Assembly (NCBI RefSeq): GCF_029871205.1
Contig: NZ_SSOJ01000156.1
Span: 36,148 to 100,147 of the forward strand
DNA: 64,000 bases
Direction of reading: 5' to 3'
Source of the DNA: Pseudomonas sp. BN417
GTDB taxonomy: Bacteria; Pseudomonadota; Gammaproteobacteria; Pseudomonadales; Pseudomonadaceae
Of this stretch, positions 38,211 through 46,170 are shown piece after piece. Both the position numbers and the translations under genes were made by a program. How positions within the stretch are numbered: the first letter of the stretch is position 1; each line of letters opens with the position of its first letter. The notes below the pieces were generated by a model that saw nothing but the letters and a program-made list of their open reading frames with translations, did not search any database and had not been told where the DNA came from.

Positions 38211-38939
38211 TCAGGCGCTGCCCGGTGCAGCTTGCAGTTGCGCCAGGCTGAAGCCCTCGCGGCGCATGCGTTCCAGCAGCCCCTGCCAGGAGGGCAGCTC
38301 GCCGGCCTCGCCGACACGCTTGAGAGCGCCGCCCTTCATCGTATAGAGCGCGCGGGCATCGAAGGCATAGCGCAGGGCCAGGTCCTTGCGCCGGGAGGCG
38401 GGGAGGATGGCGTCCACCAGGTTGTCCAGCACCAGGGGCTCGGCGTCCGGAGTTTCGTAATAGGTCACCACCATGTGCGCCTGGTTCAGCTCCAGGGCCT
38501 TGGCGTAGGTGATGCGCAGCTTCTCCTGGGGGATGCCGAGCTGCAGCAGGGTGAAGTACTTGGCCAGGGCGAAGTCCTCGCAGTCCCCGGCGCCCTTGGC
38601 CAGGGTCTCCACGGGCGTGGCCCAGTAGTCGCGACGCTTCCACAGCGCGCTGTCGTCGCTGAAGCGCACCTGGCGGTTGATCTCGCGGTTGACCGCCTGC
38701 AGCTGTTCCTGCTCGGGCCGCTGAAGGCTGTCTTGCAGGAGGTCCTGCCAGACCTGGAGGCGTTCACGGGCCGGGCTGCTGCGGCCGTAGCGCTTTTCCG
38801 CCTTGCGCAGCACAGGGTCGAGGCTCCAGGCGGCCTTGGCGACGCCGGGGCCGAGCAGCAGGCTGCCGCCGATGGCCGAGATGGCCAGCAATTGCCAGAA
38901 CAGGGACGAGACGAAGCGGCGGGAGGCAGGCTTCTGCAA
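38211..38939 (-). CDS. LapG-like transglutaminase-fold cysteine protease
   Basis: 242 residues with an N-terminal signal/membrane segment (FWQLLAISAIGGSLLLGPG). The catalytic triad of bacterial transglutaminase-like cysteine proteases is C120 (GAGDCEDFA), H155 (NQAHMVV) and D172 (VLDNLVD). LapG cuts the adhesin LapA in the periplasm and is held by LapD. No lapD or adhesin gene is next to it here, so this could be an orphan or a paralogue. Confidence 0.8.
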   Translation of the reverse strand: MQKPASRRFVSSLFWQLLAISAIGGSLLLGPGVAKAAWSLDPVLRKAEKRYGRSSPARERLQVWQDLLQDSLQRPEQEQLQAVNREINRQVRFSDDSALWKRRDYWATPVETLAKGAGDCEDFALAKYFTLLQLGIPQEKLRITYAKALELNQAHMVVTYYETPDAEPLVLDNLVDAILPASRRKDLALRYAFDARALYTMKGGALKRVGEAGELPSWQGLLERMRREGFSLAQLQAAPGSA

Positions 38940-39124
38940 CGGTTTGACTCTCCAGGAAAGCGGCCGGGGCCGGGTTCGAGCGGTGGATCAATCCGTTGAG
39001 CGAATGACCGGCATAGAGGTAACCCTCCGCCAGATCGGGGATGTGAGCACACTAGGGGCAGTGCCCGTAGCCCCGCAAGCGGCAGGAGACGCACGGCAGC
39101 GCAGGACGGTGGGCATGGCGGAGG

Positions 39125-39148
39125 AAAGGCCCTGGAATGGGCCTTTTT
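39125..39148. terminator. Terminator-like hairpin
   Basis: AAAGGCCC / GGGCCTTT stem, 6-base loop and a T-run on the plus strand. A second, 12-bp perfect stem (GCTCGTCGGGCA / TGCCCGACGAGC, 39185-39224) lies nearer the end of the small gene at 39237. The 297-base gap 38940-39236 holds nothing else I can name. Confidence 0.55.
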
Positions 39149-39236
39149 CGGTCTGGACCGATTGTCGGAAACTGTGGTTCCACGGCTCGTCGGGCAGGCG
39201 GAGGTCAAGGCGTGCCCGACGAGCGACTATCCCTGG

Positions 39237-39533
39237 TCAGTGCCCGAATTCAATCCGTTGTTGGTGGATCAGCGACCGGTATTGCGGAGTCTGCGGGGTG
39301 GGTTGCAGATAGTCCTCTTCGTACTGCGGACCCGCGGCGGTCGGCTCTTGCGCGACCACCCTGACGATGCTCTGGCTGGAGTCCTCCTTCATCTGGATCA
39401 GTTGCTGATTACGCATCCGGTAGTCGTCCAGGCGATCGCTTCCATTCTCCGCAAGGACTGTCGCCGGTCCCGTTGTCACGACCAGGGCCAGAAACAGGCC
39501 GCTGAGCGCAGTCGTGCTGAATGTCGTTTTCAT
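39237..39533 (-). CDS. Small secreted or periplasmic protein, paralogue 1
   Basis: 98 residues, not recognised. N-terminal signal peptide (MKTTFSTTALSGLFLALVVT, cleavage probably after VLA). The mature part has DRLDDYRMRNQQ and PTAAGPQ. It shares MK..TTALS, AE-G-DRL..YR and PTAAG.Q with the protein at 39985-40311, so the two are a tandem family. Good ribosome site (AGAGGAAGAG) before the ATG. Confidence 0.7.
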   Translation of the reverse strand: MKTTFSTTALSGLFLALVVTTGPATVLAENGSDRLDDYRMRNQQLIQMKEDSSQSIVRVVAQEPTAAGPQYEEDYLQPTPQTPQYRSLIHQQRIEFGH

Positions 39534-39984
39534 GGTCTCTTCCTCTTGTTCCCCACTAAATCCCCCTGCAATTGGATGACGTTCATGGTGGGGCTTTATT
39601 ACAAGCCTGGGGAGAAGCCTGACAAATGGCAGGAATCAGGACCGACGGGCATGTGCAAGCCTATGAATGGCATGGGATTTTCCGCACTTTCTGCCCGTTT
39701 TCGGTGCCCGGGCGGAGCGCGGTACCGCCATCTTCTTCCTTCTATGGAGAGAAATTTTCCTGGGGAGCGAATTCATTTGACTCCGGAAAACCACGTCCTG
39801 GGGGCGTGGTCATGAGTCACGGGCTCTGCCTGTGACGATCGAAATGCTCCGATTGGCAGCGGAGTTTCTGTAGGAGCGAGCTTGCTCGCGAAAGGTCGTG
39901 CTCGGACTGTTCGCGAGCAAGCTCGCTCCTACAAGTTCGGCGGTGAGCCAGGTATGGAGGGACGGACAAGGTCAGATCAAAGTC
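39534..39984. other. Non-coding gap between the two small secreted-protein genes
   Basis: 451 bases. It contains a half REP (GGGGAGCGAATTCATTTG, near 39761-39778) and one full TAGGAGC-type REP (39869-39933). No convincing coding frame is visible; the open frames here lack ribosome sites and known features. Confidence 0.6.
39869..39933. repeat. REP palindrome, TAGGAGC type
   Basis: TGTAGGAGCGAGCTTGCTCG at the left pairs with CGAGCAAGCTCGCTCCTACA at the right. Typical pseudomonad REP. Confidence 0.88.
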
Positions 39985-40311
39985 CTATTTCAGGTGGTGG
40001 ACCCTTGATTGATACCCGGTTGCCGGCCTGGCGTTGGACTCCCTTTCTTCCCTGGCGACCTGTGCGCCGGCGGCGGTCGGTTTCTCCTCGACCAACTGGG
40101 CGAAACGCTCGCTTTCGTCATCGGTTGTCTGCTCGCGTTGCGCTTGCCACTCCCGATACTGGATGAGGCGATCACCGCCTCCTTCCGCCAGCATCAGAGT
40201 CGGCTGCTGGCTTGCCGATGGAAGGGATGCACTGGATGCCTGCAATGAAGTCAGCGCGACAAAAGAAAACAGCAGGCTGGACAAGGCAGTGGTGGTAATT
40301 GCGGATTTCAT
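39985..40311 (-). CDS. Small secreted or periplasmic protein, paralogue 2
   Basis: 108 residues, not recognised. Signal peptide MKSAITTTALSSLLFSFVAL; mature part with AEGGGDRLIQYREWQ and EKPTAAGAQ, shared with the neighbour at 39237. The start at 40311 gives a signal peptide matching the paralogue; an upstream in-frame start at 40392 would bury it. Confidence 0.7.
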   Translation of the reverse strand: MKSAITTTALSSLLFSFVALTSLQASSASLPSASQQPTLMLAEGGGDRLIQYREWQAQREQTTDDESERFAQLVEEKPTAAGAQVAREERESNARPATGYQSRVHHLK

Positions 40312-40714
40312 GTGTCTTCCTCGTAACCCCCCGAATAACCCCCGATGCCGGATAATAAGGAAGTGGAAAAACACTTCCAGCACTATCTTCAAGTGTCTGA
40401 TGAATGGCTGACTTCAAGACGAACTGATAGTTCGTAACTGGCTGATTGGCATGCATTATTCCAATGGTTATGCCCATTTAAAGAGCATGTAACGGACTGT
40501 ATTGTGGTTTGTAAGTGCGTGTAAGTGATATGTTTCTGTCTTGTTTCAGGGAAACAGTCTGGAAACATACTCCAATAAATATTCATGCGATCGGGTCCGG
40601 CTTTTGAATTAATTCGCTGAAGCGGATTCAAGGCCACCGCGAAATTCGCTGTGACCTTCTCCTTGAACTCCCCCTCCCGCCAGCGTCAAAGCCCTCACCA
40701 CAGGCACTTTCGCG
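40312..40714. other. AT-richer intergenic stretch
   Basis: About 400 bases with visibly lower G+C than the surroundings, especially 40430-40620. No coding or repeat feature is evident. It probably contains the promoter of the small secreted-protein gene, and it ends at operator L. Confidence 0.5.
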
Positions 40715-40733
40715 TTAGTCTCAACGGACGATG
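40715..40733 (+). promoter_or_regulatory. Cluster operator L, upstream of the hsaC-ipd operon
   Basis: Reads TTAGTCTCAACGGACGATG, 85 bases before the ATG at 40819. It would control the whole C/D-ring module. Confidence 0.75.
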
Positions 40734-40818
40734 CCCGCCACCGGGCCCGTCGATTTAATCCCTCCTCATAGAGCCCGCGCCAGGTATGCGCGGCGATAAC
40801 GACAATGAGGAGAACCGC

Positions 40819-41712
40819 ATGGATATCCGTGGCCTGGGCTACGTCACCGTAGCCGCGACAGACCTGAAGGGCTGGCACGACTACGCCACCGGGGTGCTCG
40901 GCATGATGGTGGGTGTCGAGTCGGATGAGCGGCTCTACCTGAAGATGGACGAACGCCCCTACCGCATCCTGGTGGAGCGGGCCGACCGTGACGGCTACGG
41001 CGCCTGCGGTTGGGAAGTGGCGGGCAAGGCCGCCTTCGAGCAGGCCATCGCCGAGCTTGAAGCCGCCGATGTCGAGGTCCAGCGCGGCAGCACCCTCGAC
41101 GCCGCCGGGCGCAAGGTGCAGGAACTGGCGCACTTCGCCGACCCGGATGGCAATCGCCACGAACTGTTCTGGGGCCCGCGGCAGGACTTTGCCCCCTTCG
41201 TTTCCCCGGCTGGCGTCTCCGGCTTCGTCACCAGCGACCTGGGCATGGGCCACGCGGTGATCCCGGCGCCCAGCTTCGATCGCTGCCTGGCCTTCTACGA
41301 GCAGGTGATGGGTTTCGGCCTGTCGGACCTGATGAAGGTGCGCTTCACCCCGGATCCGGCCGAGCCGGAGAAACGCATCCATTTCCTCCACTGCAACAAC
41401 GGCCGCCACCATTCCCTGGCGCTGTTCGAGTGCCCGATCCCCTCCGGCTGCGTGCACCTGATGGTGGAAGTGCGCGAGCTCGACGATGTCGGCCGTGCCC
41501 TGGACCGCATGCACGCCAGCGGCGTGAAGCTCTCCGCCACCCTCGGCCGCCACACCAACGACGAGATGACCTCCTTCTACATGCAGACCCCCGGCGGCTT
41601 CGACATGGAGTACGGCTGTGGCGGCAAGCTGATGGACTGGGAGCGCCATACCCCCTTCGAGAGCACCGTGGTCAGCCACTGGGGCCATGACTTCAGTGTT
41701 GGTCGCCGTTAA
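40819..41712 (+). CDS. HsaC/TesB-like extradiol dioxygenase
   Basis: 297-residue two-domain vicinal-oxygen-chelate enzyme of the BphC type. Iron ligands are H145 (GMGHAVI), H213 (CVHLMVEV) and E264 (DMEYGCG). Second-sphere H198, H245 and Y254 are also in place. HsaC cleaves the catechol 3,4-DHSA made by HsaA/HsaB. The start at 40819 follows GAGGAG. First gene of a long operon; it is separated by 28 kb from the hsaA/hsaB-like genes but shares their operator. Confidence 0.88.
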   Translation: MDIRGLGYVTVAATDLKGWHDYATGVLGMMVGVESDERLYLKMDERPYRILVERADRDGYGACGWEVAGKAAFEQAIAELEAADVEVQRGSTLDAAGRKVQELAHFADPDGNRHELFWGPRQDFAPFVSPAGVSGFVTSDLGMGHAVIPAPSFDRCLAFYEQVMGFGLSDLMKVRFTPDPAEPEKRIHFLHCNNGRHHSLALFECPIPSGCVHLMVEVRELDDVGRALDRMHASGVKLSATLGRHTNDEMTSFYMQTPGGFDMEYGCGGKLMDWERHTPFESTVVSHWGHDFSVGRR

Positions 41713-41724
41713 GGAGCACAACCC

Positions 41725-42606
41725 ATGGACAAACGCATGAACGCCACCGACGTGGTCGGCCAGCTGAGCGATGGCATGACCATCGGTATCGGCGGCTGGG
41801 GCCCGCGGCGCAAGCCCATGGCCCTGGTACGCGAGATCCTCCGCTCGGACCTCAAGGACCTCACGGTGGTCGCCTATGGCGGCGCCGATATCGGCATGCT
41901 CTGCGCCGCCGGTAAAGTCAGGAAGCTGGTGTACGCCTTCGTCTCGCTGGATTTCATTCCGCTGGAACCCTACTTCCGCAAGGCCCGCCAGGAGGGTGCG
42001 GTGGAGGTGATGGAAATCGACGAGGGCTTGATGCTGCTCGGCCTGCGGGCTGCCGCCATGCGCGTGCCTTTCATCCCCACGGCCGTCGGCCTGGGCACCG
42101 ATGTGCTGCGCCTGAACCCGGAGCTGAAACTGATCAGCTCACCCTACGACGACAACCGCGACTGGGTCGCCATGCCGGCCCTCAAGCTGGACGCGGCGCT
42201 GATCCACGTCGACCGCGCCGATGCTCGTGGCGTGTGCCAGATCGCCGGGCCCGACCACTACATGGATGACCTTTTCGTCCGCGCCGCGGAGAAGGCCTAT
42301 GTCAGCTGCGACGAGCTGGTGCCGAGCGATTTCTTCCATGCCGACCCCGAGAACGCTCGCAAGGTGTTCTGGGAGCGCAACCGCACCACGGCGGTGGTGC
42401 ACCTGCCGGGCGGTGCCCACCCCTCTTCCTGCGCGCCGCTCTACGGCTTCGATACCGCCCACTTCAAGGCCTACAACGCCTCGGCCGGCGAGCCGGACGG
42501 CTGGCAAGCCTACATGGAGCGCTATGTGACCTGCGGCGAGGCGGAGTACCTGGCCCGCGTCGGTGGCCTGGACGCCATTCGCAAACTGCCGCTCCCGGTT
42601 TTCTGA
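41725..42606 (+). CDS. ipdA: IpdA-like CoA-transferase-fold hydrolase, alpha subunit
   Basis: 293 residues. It begins like IpdA (MTIGIGGWGPRRKPMALVREILRSDLKDLTVVAYGG). With IpdB it opens the last steroid ring (COCHEA-CoA) by hydrolysis, not CoA transfer. A glutamate in EIDEG (E100) probably corresponds to the catalytic Glu of IpdA. PGGAHPSS and the C-terminal region fit the family. 12 bases after the dioxygenase gene. Confidence 0.88.
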   Translation: MDKRMNATDVVGQLSDGMTIGIGGWGPRRKPMALVREILRSDLKDLTVVAYGGADIGMLCAAGKVRKLVYAFVSLDFIPLEPYFRKARQEGAVEVMEIDEGLMLLGLRAAAMRVPFIPTAVGLGTDVLRLNPELKLISSPYDDNRDWVAMPALKLDAALIHVDRADARGVCQIAGPDHYMDDLFVRAAEKAYVSCDELVPSDFFHADPENARKVFWERNRTTAVVHLPGGAHPSSCAPLYGFDTAHFKAYNASAGEPDGWQAYMERYVTCGEAEYLARVGGLDAIRKLPLPVF

Positions 42607-42616
42607 GGACGCTGAG

Positions 42617-43429
42617 ATGACTGCCACCAAACAACCCTACAGCCTCGCCGAATTGATGATCTGCGCCGCCTCTGAGGCCTTCGTCGGCGACGGCGAAGTG
42701 CTCGCCACCGGCATCGGCGTACTGCAGCGCCTGGCCGCCTCCCTGGCCATGCTCAACAGCAATGCCGAACTGATGATGACCGACTCCGAGGCCTTCATGG
42801 TCGCCGAGCCGGTTCCGGTGGGGCCGCGCGGCGGCTACCAGCCCAAGTTCGACAGCTGGATGGGCTTCTCGCGCATCTTCGATAACGTCTGGAGCGGCCG
42901 TCGCCACGCCCTGGTGGGCCCGGTACAGATCGACCGCTTCGGCCAGGCCAACATCTCCTGCATCGGCGACCACGCCAAGCCGAAGTCGCAGATGCTCGGC
43001 GTACGCGGCTTCCCCGGCAACTCCATCAGCCATGCCAACTCCTTCCTGGTGGCCAGCCACAACAAGCGGGTCTTCGTCGACGGCGAGGTGGATGTGGTGG
43101 CCTCGGTCGGCTACAACCCGGCGCGCCTGGCCCGTGGCTGGTCCCTGGACGAGATCGACATCCGCCTGATCGTCACCGACCTCTGCGTGCTCGACTTCCA
43201 GGGCCCGGACCGGCAGATGCGCATCCGCTCCCTGCACCCCGGCGTGACGCTGGACGACGTGCAGGACGCCACCGGTTTCCCGCTGCACGTGCCGGAGGAT
43301 ATCCCCACCACCGCCGCGCCCACCCTCGAACAGCTGATCCTCATCCAGCAACTGGACCCGCACAACATGCGTGCCAGCCAGCTCAAGGACAACCCGCCGG
43401 GCGTGCGCGCCCGAGCCATGACCCACTGA
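42617..43429 (+). CDS. ipdB: IpdB-like CoA-transferase-fold hydrolase, beta subunit
   Basis: 270 residues, the partner of the preceding gene. Segments GPVQIDRFGQANISCIGD and GNSISHANSF match IpdB; the Ser-Glu-Asn-Gly motif of true CoA-transferase beta subunits is not seen. Start at 42617 is the ATG that gives a family-like N terminus, 10 bases after the ipdA stop. Confidence 0.88.
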   Translation: MTATKQPYSLAELMICAASEAFVGDGEVLATGIGVLQRLAASLAMLNSNAELMMTDSEAFMVAEPVPVGPRGGYQPKFDSWMGFSRIFDNVWSGRRHALVGPVQIDRFGQANISCIGDHAKPKSQMLGVRGFPGNSISHANSFLVASHNKRVFVDGEVDVVASVGYNPARLARGWSLDEIDIRLIVTDLCVLDFQGPDRQMRIRSLHPGVTLDDVQDATGFPLHVPEDIPTTAAPTLEQLILIQQLDPHNMRASQLKDNPPGVRARAMTH

Positions 43430-43444
43430 GGCGGAGCCGCGCAG

Positions 43445-44311
43445 ATGAATCACGAAGCAGCCGAAGAGCAAGTGGTGCAGTACGAGGTGCAGGGCCCGCT
43501 GGCCCTGGTCACCATGCATCGCCCCGAGTACCACAACGCGCAGAATTCGCGCATGACCTACGCCCTGGACGCCGCATTCCGCCAGGCCTGCGATGACGAC
43601 AGCGTCAAGGTCATCGTGCTGCGCGGCGCCGGCAAGCACTTCTCCGCCGGCCACGACATCGGCACCCCGGGCCGCGACGTCAACCAGAGCTTCGATCGCG
43701 CCAGCCTCTGGTACGACCACGTGAACAAGCCGGGCGGCGAATTCCTCTATGCCCGCGAGCAGGAGGTCTACCTCGGCATGTGCCGGCGCTGGCGCGACAT
43801 GCCCAAGCCGACCATCGCCATGGTGCAGGGCGCCTGCATCGCCGGCGGCCTGATGCTGGCCTGGATCTGCGACCTGATCATCGCCTCGGACGACGCCTTC
43901 TTCTCCGACCCCGTGGTGCGCATGGGCATTCCCGGCGTCGAGTACTTCGCCCATGTCCATGAGCTGAACCCGCGCATCGCCAAGGAATTCCTCTTCCTCG
44001 GCGAACGCATGGGCGCCGAGCGCGCTTATCAGATGGGCATGGTCAACAAGGTGGTGCCGCGCGACGTGCTGGAGGACGTAACCCTGGACGTGGCCCGGCG
44101 CATCGCGCAGATGCCGCGCCTGGGCCTGCAGCTGACCAAGCAGGCGGTGAACAACGCCGAGGACCTGATGGGCAAGCGCGCCACCATGGACATGGTGTTC
44201 GGCCTGCACCACTTCGCCCATGCGCACAACGAACTGGTCAGCGGCGACAAGCTGGGTGGCTACGACGCGCGCGGCATGGCCGAATCGCAACGCAAGCCGG
44301 CGGAGGCATGA
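43445..44311 (+). CDS. Enoyl-CoA hydratase/isomerase family protein (ScdN-like)
   Basis: 288-residue crotonase-fold enzyme. The oxyanion-hole segments are KHFSAGHDIG and QGACIAGGLMLAWICDLIIAS. The two usual catalytic glutamates are not both obvious. Distinct from the EchA20-like crotonase two genes on. It probably acts on a CoA intermediate of C/D-ring or side-chain degradation; Comamonas clusters have a comparable gene next to the ipdAB homologues. The stop overlaps the next start. Confidence 0.8.
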   Translation: MNHEAAEEQVVQYEVQGPLALVTMHRPEYHNAQNSRMTYALDAAFRQACDDDSVKVIVLRGAGKHFSAGHDIGTPGRDVNQSFDRASLWYDHVNKPGGEFLYAREQEVYLGMCRRWRDMPKPTIAMVQGACIAGGLMLAWICDLIIASDDAFFSDPVVRMGIPGVEYFAHVHELNPRIAKEFLFLGERMGAERAYQMGMVNKVVPRDVLEDVTLDVARRIAQMPRLGLQLTKQAVNNAEDLMGKRATMDMVFGLHHFAHAHNELVSGDKLGGYDARGMAESQRKPAEA

Positions 44312-45378
44312 TGGCGACGTCCCTGGAAACCCGCCTGACCCGGCTGCTCGGCTGCCGCTACCCGATCATCCAGACCGCCATGGGCTGGGTGGCCGATCCG
44401 AAACTGGTCGCCGCCACCGGCAATGCCGGCGGCTTCGGCTTCCTCGCCGGCGCCACCATCGAGCCGCAACGCATGGAGGAGGCCATCCTCCAGACCAAGG
44501 CGCTGACCGACCAGCCCTTCGGCGTGAACTTCCACATGTACCAGGCCAATGCCGGCGAGATCGTCGAGCTGGTGGTCAAGCACAAGGTGCGTGCGGTCAG
44601 CTACAGCCGCTCGCCGGGCAAGGCGATGATCGCCCGCCTGAAGGATGCCGGCGTGGTCTGCATCCCCACCGTAGGCGCCCTCAAGCACGCGGTGAAAGCC
44701 GTGGAGATGGGCGCCGACGCAGTCACCGTGCAGGGCGGGGAGGGTGGTGGCCACACCGGTTCGGTGCCCACTGCCATCCTCCTCGGCCAGGTGGTGGACG
44801 CGGTGGAGGTGCCGGTGATCGCCGCCGGTGGCTTCAAGGATGGGCGTGGCCTGGTCTCGGCCCTGGCCCTCGGTGCCGAAGGTATCGCCATGGGCACGCG
44901 CTTTCTGATGAGTGCCGACAGCCCCGTGCCGCCGGCTACCCTGGAGCGCTATCTGAAGGTGCGCGATCCGGCGGCCATCATCATCAGCCGCGCCATCGAC
45001 GGCCTGCCGCAACGGATGATCCGCAACGAACTGCTGGACAGCCTCGAGCGCTCCGGCGGCCTCAGGCGTCTGTTGCTGGCCCTGCGCAGCGCCCTGGCCT
45101 ACCGGCGTCACAGCGGCGCCAGCATCGCCCAGCTGCTTGGCAGCGCGCTGAAGATGGGCGGCAGCGACGGCCTGACCGCCGCCCAGACGCTGATGGCCGC
45201 CAACGCGCCCATGGTGATCCAGAAGGCCATGGTCGAGGGCCTCCCGGCCGAGGGCGTGCTGCCCGCCGGCCAGGTCGCCGCCAGCATCGACAGCCTGCCG
45301 GGCTGCGCCGAACTCATCGAATCCATCGTGCAGCAGGCCGAGCAGCGTCTCGCCGAGCTGTGCCGCCGCGCGGGCTAA
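44311..45378 (+). CDS. ipdC: IpdC-like flavin-dependent reductase (nitronate monooxygenase family)
   Basis: 355 residues, FMN TIM barrel of the NMO/2-nitropropane dioxygenase family. RYPIIQTAMGWVADPKLVAATGNAGGFGFLAG is the N-terminal hallmark and VTVQGGEGGGHTG the phosphate-binding region. Next to ipdAB it is best read as IpdC, which acts on a hydroxylated HIP-CoA intermediate. The start at 44311 is preferred because GGAGG is four bases away; 44308 is also possible. Confidence 0.85.
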   Translation: MATSLETRLTRLLGCRYPIIQTAMGWVADPKLVAATGNAGGFGFLAGATIEPQRMEEAILQTKALTDQPFGVNFHMYQANAGEIVELVVKHKVRAVSYSRSPGKAMIARLKDAGVVCIPTVGALKHAVKAVEMGADAVTVQGGEGGGHTGSVPTAILLGQVVDAVEVPVIAAGGFKDGRGLVSALALGAEGIAMGTRFLMSADSPVPPATLERYLKVRDPAAIIISRAIDGLPQRMIRNELLDSLERSGGLRRLLLALRSALAYRRHSGASIAQLLGSALKMGGSDGLTAAQTLMAANAPMVIQKAMVEGLPAEGVLPAGQVAASIDSLPGCAELIESIVQQAEQRLAELCRRAG

Positions 45379-45405
45379 GCATCGAATAATCGAGGGGAAA
45401 GTCGG

Positions 45406-46164
45406 ATGAGCAATCCATTTCAAGTCAGCATCGACAACGGCATTGCCGAGATGGTCTTCGACCATCCGCCGGTCAACGCCTTCGACAGCAAGGGTTGGGC
45501 AGCCATCGCCGCCGAACTGACGCGCCTGGGCGAGTCGCCCGAGGTGCATGTCATCGTCATCCGCGCCGAGGGCCGCGGCTTCTGCGCCGGGGTGGACATC
45601 AAGGAACTGGCCGCCGACGGCAACCTGATAGTCGCGGTGAACAAGGGCAACTACGACAGCTTCAAGGCGGTGCACCGCAATCCCAAGCCGGTGATCATCG
45701 CCGTGCATGGCTTCGTCCTCGGCGGCGGCATCGGCCTCTGCGGTGCGGCGGACATCCTGGTCGCCTCCGACTGCGCGCGCTTCGGCGTGCCCGAGGTGGA
45801 CCGCGGCGCCATGGGCGGAGGTGCTCACCTGCAGCGCCTGTTCCCGGTGCAGAAGGTGCGCCACATGTATTTCACCGGCGAGATGATCGACGCCTTCGAA
45901 GCCCACCGCCTGGGCGCCGTGGAGCGCGTGGTACCGCGTGCTGAGCTGCGTGAAGCGGCCCTCTCGATCGCCCGCACCATCGCCGCCAAGAGCCCGGCCA
46001 TGATCGCCCTGGCCAAGGAGGCGCTCACCGGTATCGAGGACGGCAACCTCGAAGACAAATACCGCTGGGAGCAGGGCTTCACCCTGCAGGCATACCGCTC
46101 GCTGGATTCCCAGGAAGCCCGCGATGCCTTCGTCGACAAGCGCGCCGCCACCTTCAAGGGCTGA
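45406..46164 (+). CDS. echA20: EchA20-like C-ring hydrolase (crotonase family)
   Basis: 252 residues. Close to EchA20/ScdY: VFDHPPVNAFDSKGW, RAEGRGFCAGVDIKE, FVLGGGIGLCGAADILVAS, FGVPEVDRGAMGGGAHL. EchA20 opens the C ring of HIEC-CoA by hydrolysis before IpdAB acts. It sits in the same operon as both partners, 27 bases after ipdC. Confidence 0.85.
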   Translation: MSNPFQVSIDNGIAEMVFDHPPVNAFDSKGWAAIAAELTRLGESPEVHVIVIRAEGRGFCAGVDIKELAADGNLIVAVNKGNYDSFKAVHRNPKPVIIAVHGFVLGGGIGLCGAADILVASDCARFGVPEVDRGAMGGGAHLQRLFPVQKVRHMYFTGEMIDAFEAHRLGAVERVVPRAELREAALSIARTIAAKSPAMIALAKEALTGIEDGNLEDKYRWEQGFTLQAYRSLDSQEARDAFVDKRAATFKG

Positions 46165-46170
46165 GAACCT

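Noticed and set aside
39626..39835. A 69-codon frame between the two small secreted genes
   Set aside because: It runs through a half REP, has no ribosome site and no protein-like composition.
41725..43429. Reading ipdA/ipdB as a 3-oxoacid CoA-transferase
   Set aside because: The SENG-type glutamate motif is not seen in the beta subunit, and the neighbours are ipdC and echA20.
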